DNA of 64,000 bases from Mycobacterium intracellulare ATCC 13950 (GTDB lineage Bacteria > Actinomycetota > Actinomycetes > Mycobacteriales > Mycobacteriaceae): the NCBI RefSeq assembly GCF_000277125.1, contig NC_016946.1, positions 4,836,001 through 4,900,000 of the forward strand, read 5' to 3'. The translations under genes and the position numbers were made by a program. Below the pieces are notes generated by a model. The model had not been told where the DNA came from. It did no database searches and saw only the letters and a program-made list of their open reading frames with translations. Positions 10,867 through 19,911 of this stretch are shown here, one piece after another (the stretch's first letter is position 1; every line of letters starts with the position of its first letter).

Positions 10867-11267
10867 CCCGGTCAGTGCTGGCGATCAAACACGCTGGGGC
10901 ATAACCGGATTCGTTCACACCACTCGGCCGCCTAGCTCGTCGTGCACCTCATCAGCATCCACGGTCTGCGTGCGCGCCGTGTGGTGGTTGTCGACCTGCG
11001 TTTGTTGGCGCCGGTTCGCGTTGGCGCGATTGCAGACTCCCGATATCCGGGATCCCACATACCCCGGAGGTTCGCGAGCAGGGCGGCGCCCCTTGCCAAT
11101 CGGTCCAGTCGCCCTCGGCTCATTGAGTTTCGGGCGAATAGCGCCACCCAACACCCCGTTTGTATGCGATTCTTTGGCCAGAGTGGTGCGGAACGGCGGA
11201 GGAAAAGGTTCGGATTGGTCGACGAATTCCCGGGGGTGGCGGCGCGAGCGAAAAGGGAGGATTGGCG
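10867..11267. other. 400-base intergenic stretch without a recognised feature
   Basis: Small overlapping open frames exist on both strands but none has family-like sequence or a good ribosome binding site. The only clear signal is GGGAGG at 11255-11260, which serves the methyltransferase starting at 11268. This is probably residual sequence from the insertion of the 13E12 gene. Confidence 0.5.
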
Positions 11268-12191
11268 GTGCGGAGAGACGACGATAGCTGGGATCTGACC
11301 AGCCATGTCGGCGCAACCGCAACGCTGGTGGCCGCAGGCCGTGCCAGAGCCACCAATTCGGCCGAGCCGTTGATCGAGGACCCGTTCGCCGAACCGTTGG
11401 TCCGCGCGGTGGGTATCGAATTCCTCATCAGATGGGCCACCGGAGAGCTCCGCGCGTCCGACGTCGACGATCCCGAGGCGGCGTGGGGTCTACAGCGAAT
11501 GACAACCGAGTTGGTGGCCCGCACCCGCTACTTCGATCAGTTCCTGGCGGACGCCACTGCCACCGGAATCCGACAGGCGGTGATCCTGGCGTCCGGCCTG
11601 GACGCGCGCGGCTACCGACTGTCGTGGCCGCCCGGGATGACGGTGTACGAGATCGATCAACCGGATGTGCTGCAATTCAAGGCCGAAACCCTGGCACAGC
11701 TGGGCGCCGAGCCGACGGCACATCTGCGGATGGTGCAGGCCGACCTGCGCCACGACTGGCCGGCCGCGCTGCTGCGTAGCGGATTCGACCCGGCGCAACC
11801 GACCGCCTGGATCGCCGAAGGACTGTTCGGTTATCTGCCCCCGGAAGCCCAGGATCGCCTGCTGGACAATGTCACCCATCTCAGCGCGCCGGGAAGCCAG
11901 ATGGCCATGGAGACGTTCGTGGGATCGTCGGATCTGGACTCCCAGCGGGTCGAAGAGATCATCCGCGGTGCGACTCGCAGCTGGCGCGACCATGGATTCC
12001 ATCTCGACATCTGGTCGCTGAACTATTCCGGGGCCCGCAGCGACGTTTCCGACTACCTCGACAACCACGGTTGGCGCTCGGTGGGGACCACGGCCGCGCA
12101 GCTGCTGGCCGATCACGGCCTGCCCGCGATGCCCGGCAATCACCGCCCGCCTTCCGACAAGCCCAGCTACTACATTTCGGTTCTCGCGTGA
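11268..12191 (+). CDS. TIGR00027-family class I SAM-dependent methyltransferase (second copy)
   Basis: This 307-residue paralogue of the gene at 8.6 kb shares [39 protein letters not shown] (motif I) and [10 protein letters not shown]. The frame is open 108 bases upstream, but GTG at 11268 is chosen because GGGAGG lies about 7 bases before it and because the protein then begins like its paralogue. The C-terminal half has diverged more ([13 protein letters not shown]). The substrate is unknown. It lies 25 bases before the glycosyltransferase fusion and may be co-transcribed with it. Confidence 0.92.
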   Translation: MRRDDDSWDLTSHVGATATLVAAGRARATNSAEPLIEDPFAEPLVRAVGIEFLIRWATGELRASDVDDPEAAWGLQRMTTELVARTRYFDQFLADATATGIRQAVILASGLDARGYRLSWPPGMTVYEIDQPDVLQFKAETLAQLGAEPTAHLRMVQADLRHDWPAALLRSGFDPAQPTAWIAEGLFGYLPPEAQDRLLDNVTHLSAPGSQMAMETFVGSSDLDSQRVEEIIRGATRSWRDHGFHLDIWSLNYSGARSDVSDYLDNHGWRSVGTTAAQLLADHGLPAMPGNHRPPSDKPSYYISVLA

Positions 12192-12216
12192 TAGACGCGA
12201 CGTAGAGGACAGCAGG

Positions 12217-13437
12217 ATGCGGATTCTGGCGGTAACGCGCGCCCACAATGCCGGGGAAACCTTGGCCGATACCTTGGACTCGCTGGCCGCCTTCAGCGAC
12301 GAGATCTACGCGATCGACGACCGCAGCACCGACGAGACCGCCGCGATTCTCGCGAACCATCCCGCGGTCACCAATGTTGTTCGCGCCCGGGCGGATCTAC
12401 CGTCCACGCCATGGTTGATCCCCGAGTCCACCGGCCTGGATCTGCTCTACCGGATGGCCGATTTCTGTCGCCCGGACTGGATGGTGATGGTCGACGCCGA
12501 CTGGGTTTTCCAGATCGACGTCGACATCCGTGAAGTGCTTGCCCGGACACCGCAGGACGTGGCGGCGCTGATGTGTCCGATGGTTTCCCGCTGGGATGAC
12601 CCCGACTACCCGGACATGGTGCCGGTGATGGGCACCGCCGAGGCGCTGCGCGGGCCGTTTTGGCGTTGGTACCCGGGCCTGTATGCGGGCTCCAAGTTGA
12701 TGCACAATTCGCACTGGCCGGCCAACATCACCGACCACGGCCGGATAGGGCGGCTGGACGGAATCCGCTTGACGCACAACGGCTGGTCGACGCTGGAGGA
12801 ACGGATCGCACGCGTCAGGCACTACATGCGGCTGGATCCCGATTTTCGGCACAACTTCGGTGTGGCCTATGACCGATCCCTGCTGTTCGGCTACGCACTC
12901 GACGAGGTCGACCTCCTCAAAGCGGACTACCGGCGGCGGGTGCGTGGCGACTTCGACCGGACCGAACCGGGGGCGCGCCTGCCGATCGAGGCGGAGCCAC
13001 GCGCGATCGGGCGCGGATACGGACCCCGCGCGGACGGTTTCCATCCCGGGGTCGACTTCGCCGCTGACCCCGGCAGCCCGATCTACGCAGTCATAGCCGG
13101 AACTGTTTGCCGCACAGGCGAAGTCGATCACCTTTGCTCGGTGACCATCTCGGACGGCGACTCCGAAATCCGCTACGTGTTTCGGCCAGGTGGCGCCACG
13201 CACATCGCGGTCGGTGATCGAATCAATGCGGGAACCCAAATCGGCAGCATCGGCGCGGAAGGTCAATCAGCCGACGGCTACCTGCATTTCGAGACGCGGG
13301 TTCGGGGCGCACACGTCAATCCGCTGCGCTTTCTGGGCAACATGGGCCTGCGGCCCTGGCCGCCGCCGGGGCGGCTGCGCGCGGTATCGGGCAACTACCC
13401 GCCCGCCACACCGTGCACAATCACCGCCGACGGGTAG
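12217..13437 (+). CDS. GT2-like glycosyltransferase fused to a degenerate M23 (LytM) domain
   Basis: Residues 1-230 look like a GT-A glycosyltransferase: [15 protein letters not shown], the nucleotide-binding [10 protein letters not shown] near 37, and the metal-binding DAD triad in VMVDADWVF near 93. Residues about 270-375 look like a lysostaphin/M23 barrel: [16 protein letters not shown] with H276 and D280 as zinc ligands, [15 protein letters not shown], then YLHFETR with H357 as third ligand. The HxH motif of active M23 enzymes is YxH here, and the usual Y-x-H-L catalytic segment reads YVFR. So zinc could bind but both catalytic histidines seem lost. There is no signal peptide, which is odd for a wall hydrolase. 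The 3' end overlaps the next gene convergently. Confidence 0.8.
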   Translation: MRILAVTRAHNAGETLADTLDSLAAFSDEIYAIDDRSTDETAAILANHPAVTNVVRARADLPSTPWLIPESTGLDLLYRMADFCRPDWMVMVDADWVFQIDVDIREVLARTPQDVAALMCPMVSRWDDPDYPDMVPVMGTAEALRGPFWRWYPGLYAGSKLMHNSHWPANITDHGRIGRLDGIRLTHNGWSTLEERIARVRHYMRLDPDFRHNFGVAYDRSLLFGYALDEVDLLKADYRRRVRGDFDRTEPGARLPIEAEPRAIGRGYGPRADGFHPGVDFAADPGSPIYAVIAGTVCRTGEVDHLCSVTISDGDSEIRYVFRPGGATHIAVGDRINAGTQIGSIGAEGQSADGYLHFETRVRGAHVNPLRFLGNMGLRPWPPPGRLRAVSGNYPPATPCTITADG

Positions 13438-14479
13438 CGGTGAGTTGGGCGGCCTCGACGCGTTCCAGCAGGCTGCGGCCGGCCCGGATCGTCGAGCGGA
13501 CCTCCTGCAGCAGTTTGGCGGGATGCTGCAGGTCCATGTCGTGCAGTCCTTCGTAGCGGTCGATGCCGAAGCCCACCGTCTCGATGCCAATTCCGAACGG
13601 CAGGGTCAGAGTTCGCAGCGCGTCAAAGTTCTGATAGGGGACGAACGGCTGACCGGTCACCAGTAGGCAACTCGATCGCTGCATATCCAGGCTCCGCGCG
13701 GTAAAGGTGAAGGTATCCGCGGAGGTGGCGCGGCGGTTGTTGGGGTCCGGCGACGGCGCCTCGAGCAGTGTGATGGGTAGCCCGACGTCGTTGCTGTCTT
13801 CACTGAAGCGCCAGACCATCTGGCCCCGATGCGGGTCGCCGACTCGCTGCCGCCCATGCCGTACCGCTTCGCGGGTATCCACCCCGAACGCGTCGGTCGC
13901 AGCGGCCGCCAACAACTCGAATTCGGTACGCGCGCCCGGCGCGCAGGACGCGGCCGCGTCGTGTTCGGACGGCAATAGCTGCCGAGAAGCGGCGACCAGC
14001 ACGATATGACCGACGCGATTCTCGGCGGCCAGATTCCGCGCCCACCGGGCCCGAAGCATGTTCGAGTAGCGTCCGGTGCCGATCACCAGCATGTAGTCGA
14101 ACGTTGCGTCAGTGCGCCGTGATTCGTCGGTAAGGCCAAGCTGTTGCGCCAGCGTCGTGATCGTGTCGAGTTGCCGGTCCGGCAGGTCCAGGCGCGGGAT
14201 CATCCACCGCGCCCCGCCGTCGGCGTCTTGGCACCGCACCTGCTGTCCGCCCCGACGCGCCCTCGCACGGCCCCGGTAATCCCATACCTCACTGAACTCG
14301 TCCAGGGCGGCCAACCGGGCTGCCAGGTTGGCGTGCCGCGGGAGAACTCCACCGAACATCGCAACCAGCTGCGCCAGCGCGTCATGCGCACTCCACGCGT
14401 CGACCTCCTGGCGCAGCGACGTCAAAAACTCACCATCAAACTCGCCGCCACGCATCGACACTTCAGCCGGACTGTTCAC
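13421..14479 (-). CDS. Conserved-looking protein of unknown function
   Basis: I do not recognise this 352-residue protein. Visible features are [19 protein letters not shown] near residue 32, a possible Rossmann-type strand-loop [20 protein letters not shown] near 128, [17 protein letters not shown] near 159, and [17 protein letters not shown] near 278. It has no signal peptide or membrane segment. Its neighbours (a GT2 fusion convergently, an epimerase downstream in the same direction with 121 bases between) suggest carbohydrate or envelope work, but that is inference only. A start at residue 9 (MRGGEF) is also possible. Base composition drops over its 5' end. Confidence 0.65.
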   Translation of the reverse strand: MNSPAEVSMRGGEFDGEFLTSLRQEVDAWSAHDALAQLVAMFGGVLPRHANLAARLAALDEFSEVWDYRGRARARRGGQQVRCQDADGGARWMIPRLDLPDRQLDTITTLAQQLGLTDESRRTDATFDYMLVIGTGRYSNMLRARWARNLAAENRVGHIVLVAASRQLLPSEHDAAASCAPGARTEFELLAAAATDAFGVDTREAVRHGRQRVGDPHRGQMVWRFSEDSNDVGLPITLLEAPSPDPNNRRATSADTFTFTARSLDMQRSSCLLVTGQPFVPYQNFDALRTLTLPFGIGIETVGFGIDRYEGLHDMDLQHPAKLLQEVRSTIRAGRSLLERVEAAQLTATRRR

Positions 14480-14600
14480 TTCAAGGTCCTTGCTCCGCGA
14501 ACACGTAACACCGAGCCATTTGTGGGATGGAAGCTTTCACCAGCCTAACGGCGATGTGCTGGGCAAGATGCACTTTTTGAAAGATCGGTAATCGCCGGAC

Positions 14601-15584
14601 TCATAGGGGCGACAAGACGCCGCTGACCCCGTCTTGTTGGTAGGAGTATTGTGGCTGATCCTTGGCCCATTGGATGTAGCGGTCGATGCCTTCCCAGATA
14701 CCGACTTCAGGCTTGAATCCGAGGCTTTTCGCGAAGTCGATGTTGGCGGGGAAACGAGCGACTTCGCCGGCGCGTGCTTCGCGACGTTCGATTTTGGCGT
14801 CGAACTTTCCGGCGACATATTCGACGATGTCTTTCACCCGTGTGTTTATGCCGCTCGCGAAATTGATCGCCCGTCCACGAAGCGCGCTGTTTTCCAATAC
14901 CAGGGTGTATGCGCGCACGATATCGCTGACGTACAGGTAGTCGCGCGATGCCGAACCGTCGCCGAAGATCGTCAGGTTTTCGCCGTTGATGGCCTGCCGG
15001 ACGAGTCGTGGAATCAGCGCACCGAAGCGCCCGGTTTTCTGGCGCACCCCGAAGATGTTGAATGGCCGAACGATCGTGACGTCAAGCCCATAGGAGCGGT
15101 AGTAGGAGTAGCACAACCGATCCGCCGCCGCCTTGGAGGCGCCGTAGGGGCTGTTCGGTTTGAGCTCAGCTGTCTCGTCGAGAAGCTCGCCGTCCCGCAG
15201 ATTGTGTCCGTCGCCGTACACTTCGCAGGTTGACACGTAGATCAACCGGTTCTTATAGCGCCTTACCGCCTCGAGCACGCGGTAGGTACCCATGACGTTG
15301 GTTTCGAGAAAGCTCTCTGGATCACCCAAAGACTGGTCCACGTTGATATTGGCGGCCAGATGAAAAACGACGTGGTGCTCCCGCACCGCGCGATGGACAG
15401 TTTCGCCGTCGGTCACCGAGCCGGAGATAAAGGCCGCTCGCGGGTGCGAACGAAAGTCATTGGTGTTTCGGTTCGCGCTCTTCGACGACGTATTCAGGAC
15501 GGTGACCCAATGCCCGTCGGCCAGTAGCGACTCGCATAGATGACTTCCCTGAAAGCCTGCGCCCCCCGTGACAAGTATTTCCAT
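14601..15584 (-). CDS. NAD-dependent sugar-nucleotide epimerase/dehydratase (extended SDR)
   Basis: The 327-residue protein begins with the Rossmann motif MEILVTGGAGFQGSHLCESL (T-G-x-x-G-x-x-G) and carries the active-site SPYGASKAAAD (Y-x-x-x-K) near residue 147, VSTCEVYG upstream, and VRPFNIFGVRQKTGRFG as in UDP-glucuronate decarboxylases and dTDP-glucose dehydratases. It acts on a nucleotide sugar in the cytosol, epimerising or dehydrating it; which one is unclear. The gene is noticeably poorer in G+C than its surroundings (about 52% in the 60 bases from 14641, counted by eye), suggesting acquisition. Confidence 0.9.
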   Translation of the reverse strand: MEILVTGGAGFQGSHLCESLLADGHWVTVLNTSSKSANRNTNDFRSHPRAAFISGSVTDGETVHRAVREHHVVFHLAANINVDQSLGDPESFLETNVMGTYRVLEAVRRYKNRLIYVSTCEVYGDGHNLRDGELLDETAELKPNSPYGASKAAADRLCYSYYRSYGLDVTIVRPFNIFGVRQKTGRFGALIPRLVRQAINGENLTIFGDGSASRDYLYVSDIVRAYTLVLENSALRGRAINFASGINTRVKDIVEYVAGKFDAKIERREARAGEVARFPANIDFAKSLGFKPEVGIWEGIDRYIQWAKDQPQYSYQQDGVSGVLSPL

Positions 15585-15795
15585 CTGGTTCGTCCCTCGC
15601 CTGCTACTGGTAGGGCGAGAGCTTAATCGATACGCGCGGGCTCGGTGGGCGATCCGGCTTGATAGTGGAAGCTCTTATGTTCTCAGGAAAGGAGTTCGAT
15701 GATTCTGCTGCTGGGATCGCGGACGCCTGCTAAACTCCCGCGAGCGATATAGCGCTTGGCGCAGGGATTATTTTGCAGTGTCCGACAAAACGCCC

Positions 15796-17268
15796 CTACG
15801 GCATTCGGGCGCGATGCCTCTTGTCGTGTGACGGCACGCCGTTGACCCCGCCGATGGACTCGGCGTAGCTGCCGACCGCGAAACCGACGCCAGAACCCAT
15901 GAGCCCCAAGGCTTCCCGGTTGATGTTGTCGACGGTGTCGCGCGGGCTCTGGAAGTTCGGGTCGAACGGCGCGCCGGCCTGGCCGCCCCACAAGCGCGCC
16001 TGCACGGTGGTCTTCGTCTGGGAGGAACCGGTCGTCAGTCCGCCGATCGGCACGCCCGCGACCATGAAGGGGTGGTAGTCGGCCCGGGAATTCAGCGGCA
16101 TGTCCGCGGGACGCTTGCCGGCCAGGTTCAGATAGCCGGCCAGCGTGCGCTCGATGCCCGCCGAGCCTTCGGGGACGTCCGCGGCGAAGACTCCGGGTCC
16201 GGGCGGGCCGGATTGATCGCCGTCGTCGGTGAAGAAGCCCGCGTTGGGCGAGCCCAGCATGGTGAAGTTCAGATAGAGCGCGATGTCGTTGAGCTGATCA
16301 CGGTCCATGCCGAACACGTAATCCATGACCCCGTTCAGCCCCTCGGCTTCGGCGCCCCAGAACACGAACCGCACGGCGTTGTTCACCGGGGCCAGCGGTC
16401 CCAGTTGACGCGCCGTCTCGAGCACCGCGGCCACCCCGGAGCCGTCGTCGTTGATGCCGGGTCCGGCGCGTGAACCGTCGAGCTGCGCACCCACCACGAC
16501 GACGTCGTGCGGAGAACCGGTCTTGGTCTGTGCCACGACATTTCGGGAGGTGATCTTGGTGTTGACGGCGTCGAGCACCAGGCGGATCGGTGCGGTCACA
16601 CCGGTCAGCGCGGAGGCGCCGTACTGGTTGACGACGGCAACCGGCACGGTCAGCTGCTTGAAATAACCGGGACTGAACAACGTGGGCGGCGCCCCTCGCC
16701 CGGTGGGGGCGCTCAGCACGATGAGCCCGCTCGCCCCCTTGGCCAGCGCGGCGTTCTGCTTGTCGACGACCGAGCAGCGGGTGTCGTCGACGACGGCGAT
16801 CGCGCCCTTGGGCATCGCGGCCGGGTAGTCGTGGGCGGCGCAACCCGATGGCTGTGCCGGCCGGATCGGTTGCCCCGTCAGGCCGCCGGGCGGCGTTTGG
16901 ACCAGCAGCGAGGCCTGGTCGACGGGATAGGTGCGGCCCGCGACGGTCAGCGACGGCTTACCCATCGACACGGTGTACAACCGGTCGAACTGCGGCGTCT
17001 GCACGTCAAACCCCTTGTCGCGCAGCGCTTTGGCGACGTAGTCCACGCTGGCGTTGAAGCCCGGCGTGCCGTCCGCGCGGTTGCCGCCGTTGGCGTTGGC
17101 GATGTCCTGCAGGGCGCGCAGGTGGGTGACCATGCCCTCGACGGTGATCTTTTTGGCGAGGCCGTGCCCGAGGTCGGGTGTCGCGGCGTGCGGGGCGGGC
17201 CGCGTCGACGAACACCCGGCCACGAGCGCCGCGATCAGCAACAGCGTTGCACCCCAGCGGGGATTCAT
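15796..17268 (-). CDS. LpqL-like M28 lipoprotein with most metal ligands lost (probable pseudoenzyme)
   Basis: The chosen ATG 17268 overlaps the stop of the upstream paralogue (ATGA) and gives a lipoprotein signal ending LVAGC (Cys19). The layout is that of LpqL: an M28 aminopeptidase with an inserted PA domain (about residues 125-235). By alignment with Streptomyces griseus aminopeptidase, active enzymes need His in GAHLD, Asp in GINDNG, Glu-Glu in WGAEELG, Asp in NFDM and His in a C-terminal YH segment. Here these read GAQLDG (Q262), GINDDG, WGAEAEG, NFTM and PNFQSPRD, so only one of the five ligands remains. Fold and export look intact, so a binding or regulatory role is likelier than peptidase activity. 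Confidence 0.85.
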   Translation of the reverse strand: MNPRWGATLLLIAALVAGCSSTRPAPHAATPDLGHGLAKKITVEGMVTHLRALQDIANANGGNRADGTPGFNASVDYVAKALRDKGFDVQTPQFDRLYTVSMGKPSLTVAGRTYPVDQASLLVQTPPGGLTGQPIRPAQPSGCAAHDYPAAMPKGAIAVVDDTRCSVVDKQNAALAKGASGLIVLSAPTGRGAPPTLFSPGYFKQLTVPVAVVNQYGASALTGVTAPIRLVLDAVNTKITSRNVVAQTKTGSPHDVVVVGAQLDGSRAGPGINDDGSGVAAVLETARQLGPLAPVNNAVRFVFWGAEAEGLNGVMDYVFGMDRDQLNDIALYLNFTMLGSPNAGFFTDDGDQSGPPGPGVFAADVPEGSAGIERTLAGYLNLAGKRPADMPLNSRADYHPFMVAGVPIGGLTTGSSQTKTTVQARLWGGQAGAPFDPNFQSPRDTVDNINREALGLMGSGVGFAVGSYAESIGGVNGVPSHDKRHRARMP

Positions 17269-18749
17269 GACTTGGCGAGGACGTGCCGGACGCGGTCTTC
17301 CATCGCCGGGACCCCGTTGTGTCCGCTGAGGTCCTGTGCGTAGAACCCGAGCGCGTAGGCAACCCCGCCGCCGTTGATTCCCAGCGCGGTGCGGTCGATG
17401 TGGTCGAGGGTGTCGCCTTTTTGGTGGTAGTTGGGGTCGAACGGTTGGTCGGCCGTCCCGCCCCACAGCTTGGCCTGGTCCGCGGACATCTTCCCCTCGG
17501 CGCCGGAGAACAGGCCGCCGGCGGGGATGCCCGCCAGGGTGAATCCGTCGTAGTCGGACCGGCCGTCGAAGGAGGTGTCCTGCGCGGTCTTGCCGGCCGA
17601 CTTCAGGTAAGCGACCAGCGTGCGCTCGATGCCGGCCGAGCCTTCGGGGACCACGGGCTTGCCGCGGGCGTCCATGGGCAGCGATTGGTCCCCGTCGTAG
17701 GTGAAATAGCCGGGGTTCGGCGATGCCAGCATGTCGAAGTTGAGGTAGAGCGCAATGTTTTTGAGCGCGGCCAGGTCCAGCGACTCGACGTAGTTCCGCG
17801 ACCCGATGAGCCCGAGTTCCTCCGCACCCCAGAAGCCGAATCGCAGCTTGTTGTGCACCGGCGGCGAACTGCCCAGCCGCACAGCGGTTTCCAGCACCGC
17901 CGCCACTCCCGATCCGTTGTCGTTGATCCCCGGCCCCTCGGGCACGCTGTCCAGGTGCGCCCCCGCCATCACCACGTTGGCGTCCGAACCGGTCTTGGTC
18001 TGTGCGATCACGTTGCGGGCCTTGAAGCTTTGCGCGCTGGCATCGAGCTTGATCGTGGTCGGCCCCGGCTGGCCGCGCAGCTGCACCCCGGTGGATTTCG
18101 TCACGCTGAGCACCGGGATCTTCACCTCGGTGGTCGGCCCGAGCGTGCCGCCCATCTGTTCTTCGTCGACGTTGTCGGCGATGATCATCGCCACGGCCCC
18201 GCGCTGCGCCGCGGCGTCTTCCTTCTGAGCGAACGGGCAGGTGCCGCGATCGACGACCACCACCGCGCCCCGCACCGGCAGATCGCCGTAGTCGGCGGCC
18301 GCACAGCCCAAGCTGTTCGCCGGCGCGGCGACCAGCGGCCCGCTCACCCCGCCCGGTGGGGTTCCCAGGCTGAAGTCCAGCGCGCGCGCCTCCACCGGCC
18401 TGCCGCCGACGGTCAGCTCCGGCTTCTCGGCATGGAACACTCGCGCCGAGAACTCGGGCGTCTGCACATCAAAACCGCTGTCGCGCAAGGTATTAACCAC
18501 ATAGTCGACACTGGCTTCGTAGCCGGGGGTCCCCACCGCCCTGGTGCCGTTGTTTGCGTTGGCGATGTCTTGCAGCTTGGACAGGTGGGCCATCATGGCG
18601 TCGGTCGTCACCTTGCCCTTCAGCCCGGACGCGAACTCGGCCGCACCCGTCGTTTGCTCCGAGCCGGACCGGTGGGAGCAACCGGTCGAGAATGCGGTCA
18701 GGGCGATCACGGCGAGCGCCGCCGGCAACGTCGCGAGTTTGTTCACCAT
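17265..18749 (-). CDS. lpqL: Lipoprotein aminopeptidase LpqL (M28, PA domain)
   Basis: The protein (494 residues) has a lipoprotein signal with AFSTGC (Cys24), so it is anchored on the outer membrane leaflet. A PA domain (about residues 125-235) interrupts the front of the M28 catalytic domain. All five dizinc ligand positions of the family are present: GAHLD (H265), GINDNG, WGAEELGL (catalytic Glu plus ligand Glu), NFDM and the C-terminal NYHQKGD. It should remove N-terminal residues from extracellular peptides. The next gene downstream is a diverged copy overlapping by four bases, so the two products are made together. Named by synteny with Rv0418. Confidence 0.92.
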   Translation of the reverse strand: MVNKLATLPAALAVIALTAFSTGCSHRSGSEQTTGAAEFASGLKGKVTTDAMMAHLSKLQDIANANNGTRAVGTPGYEASVDYVVNTLRDSGFDVQTPEFSARVFHAEKPELTVGGRPVEARALDFSLGTPPGGVSGPLVAAPANSLGCAAADYGDLPVRGAVVVVDRGTCPFAQKEDAAAQRGAVAMIIADNVDEEQMGGTLGPTTEVKIPVLSVTKSTGVQLRGQPGPTTIKLDASAQSFKARNVIAQTKTGSDANVVMAGAHLDSVPEGPGINDNGSGVAAVLETAVRLGSSPPVHNKLRFGFWGAEELGLIGSRNYVESLDLAALKNIALYLNFDMLASPNPGYFTYDGDQSLPMDARGKPVVPEGSAGIERTLVAYLKSAGKTAQDTSFDGRSDYDGFTLAGIPAGGLFSGAEGKMSADQAKLWGGTADQPFDPNYHQKGDTLDHIDRTALGINGGGVAYALGFYAQDLSGHNGVPAMEDRVRHVLAKS

Positions 18750-18801
18750 CGCGCCCAGGTTAGACCGCGGTCCGAGCGGGCGGGATCAGGACACGTCGGG
18801 A

Positions 18802-19230
18802 TCAGACATACAGCGCAGTGAAGGGGGCGAAGGGAATGTTGCGCACCACGAACCACGCCAGCACCAATGACAGTGTCACCGCGGCGGCCCAGCGGCGGTG
18901 TTGCCAACTGCGGACCCGCCGGCCCACCACGTGTCCGTAGGTCCAGGCCAGGTACGCCCACACCAGCAGCACGACCGCCGCCAGGCCCAGAGCGTTGAAC
19001 CTGGCGGCCGCCAACACATTGCCGTGCATGAGGGAATACAGCATGCGCAGGCTGCCGCAACCGGGACAGTCGATCCCCAACAACGCCTTGGTGGGGCATA
19101 CCGGCAGCGGGCCGTTCGGGGTGGTCGGGTCACCCGCCCAGATGGCGGCGCACATCAACGTCGTGGATGCGGCCACCACTAGTGGTGCACCCAGGCCCGC
19201 GTGCGCCGCCCCCCGGCGGGTCACCAACAT
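18802..19230 (-). CDS. DUF2752 membrane protein
   Basis: This 142-residue protein has the DUF2752 signature: CPTKALLGIDCPGCGSLRML near residues 45-64 with the conserved C-P-x-C-G, followed by hydrophobic segments FNALGLAAVVLLVWAYLAW and AVTLSLVLAWFVV. Including the N-terminal stretch it probably has three membrane segments. The family function is unknown. It starts 12 bases after the stop of the CD225-type gene, an association seen repeatedly in actinobacteria, which suggests the two proteins work together in the membrane. Confidence 0.88.
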   Translation of the reverse strand: MLVTRRGAAHAGLGAPLVVAASTTLMCAAIWAGDPTTPNGPLPVCPTKALLGIDCPGCGSLRMLYSLMHGNVLAAARFNALGLAAVVLLVWAYLAWTYGHVVGRRVRSWQHRRWAAAVTLSLVLAWFVVRNIPFAPFTALYV

Positions 19231-19242
19231 CGAGATCCGGGC

Positions 19243-19575
19243 TCAGAACATCGCGGCGAGCGCCGCGTTCGTGTTCGTGTTCAGCGCGCCGACCGACATC
19301 AAGATGACGTAGATGATGCCGACGACGACGCCGATCGCCGCCGACCAGATCGCCCATTTCTTGGCGCTCTCGGCCGATGCCTGCGCCTCGGCGTAGCGGC
19401 CCTGCGCCCACAACCCGTTGACCTGGCTGGATTTGACGATCGCCACGATCCCGAACGGAAGGCAGCAGAACAGGGTCACCAGAATCGACCACACCAGATA
19501 GTTGTTCGGCGCTTGGGCGGCCGGCTGCTGCGGCGGGTAACCGGGAGGCGGCGGCGGGGGCGGCGGTTGTGTCAT
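19243..19575 (-). CDS. CD225/dispanin-family small membrane protein
   Basis: The 110-residue protein opens with a proline-rich tail (MTQPPPPPPPPGYPPQQP), then NYLVWSILVTLFCCLPFGIVAIV with the family's C-C-L-P-F-G-I-V block near residues 37-44, a conserved polar loop with RYAEAQASAESAKKWA, and a second membrane segment IGVVVGIIYVILMS. CD225/dispanin proteins are two-helix membrane proteins; bacterial functions are not established. Cysteine pair CC is a possible lipidation site. ATG 19575 is chosen because the longer upstream frame has no family-like sequence. It forms a probable operon with the DUF2752 gene. Confidence 0.9.
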   Translation of the reverse strand: MTQPPPPPPPPGYPPQQPAAQAPNNYLVWSILVTLFCCLPFGIVAIVKSSQVNGLWAQGRYAEAQASAESAKKWAIWSAAIGVVVGIIYVILMSVGALNTNTNAALAAMF

Positions 19576-19911
19576 GGATTCTCCACTCAGAGAAGTTAGC
19601 TGGCGTAAAGCGGTGCTAACCATACCCGCTCGGCGTCGCGTCGGCACTAGCAATGAAAAAATCCGATCCGCGCAACGACGACCGCGGCGCATCGGCGGCG
19701 TCGGCGCATCGGCCCGAAGACCCGATTGTCGCCCGGCCTCAACGTCATTCGATATTCGACGCGTCGAAATGCCCCTGCGGTCCGTTGCCCTGGGGCTTTG
19801 CGGGCGACGCCCCGAACTAATGCCCACACAGACAATTGCCGCCGGAACGTGTTGCATTACCACGACATAGCCCTACTATCCGTGTTAGCAACGGCCGTTA
19901 AGGAGCCATTC
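19576..19911. other. Divergent promoter region with a perfect 14-bp palindrome
   Basis: This 336-base gap separates the CD225 operon from two secreted-protein genes. TTCGACGCGTCGAA at 19755-19768 is a perfect palindrome. It differs from the mycobacterial LexA box, which has a non-symmetric four-base spacer between TCGAAC and GTTCGA. The last 20 bases carry AAGGAG ahead of the ATG at 19912. No coding sequence is credible. Confidence 0.5.

Noticed and set aside
11160..11267. Longer start for the second TIGR00027 methyltransferase
   Set aside because: The 36 extra residues have no similarity to the paralogue, while GTG 11268 has GGGAGG at the right distance.
15683..15991. 102-codon frame on the minus strand after the second LpqL-like gene
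   Set aside because: Mostly overlaps the LpqL-like 3' end in another frame; arginine-rich with no family match.
17283..18821. 512-codon open frame opposite lpqL
   Set aside because: Low-complexity shadow of an unmistakable M28 peptidase gene.
19755..19768. Possible LexA (SOS) box
   Set aside because: The mycobacterial LexA site is TCGAAC-N4-GTTCGA; this palindrome lacks the AAC/GTT inner bases and spacing.
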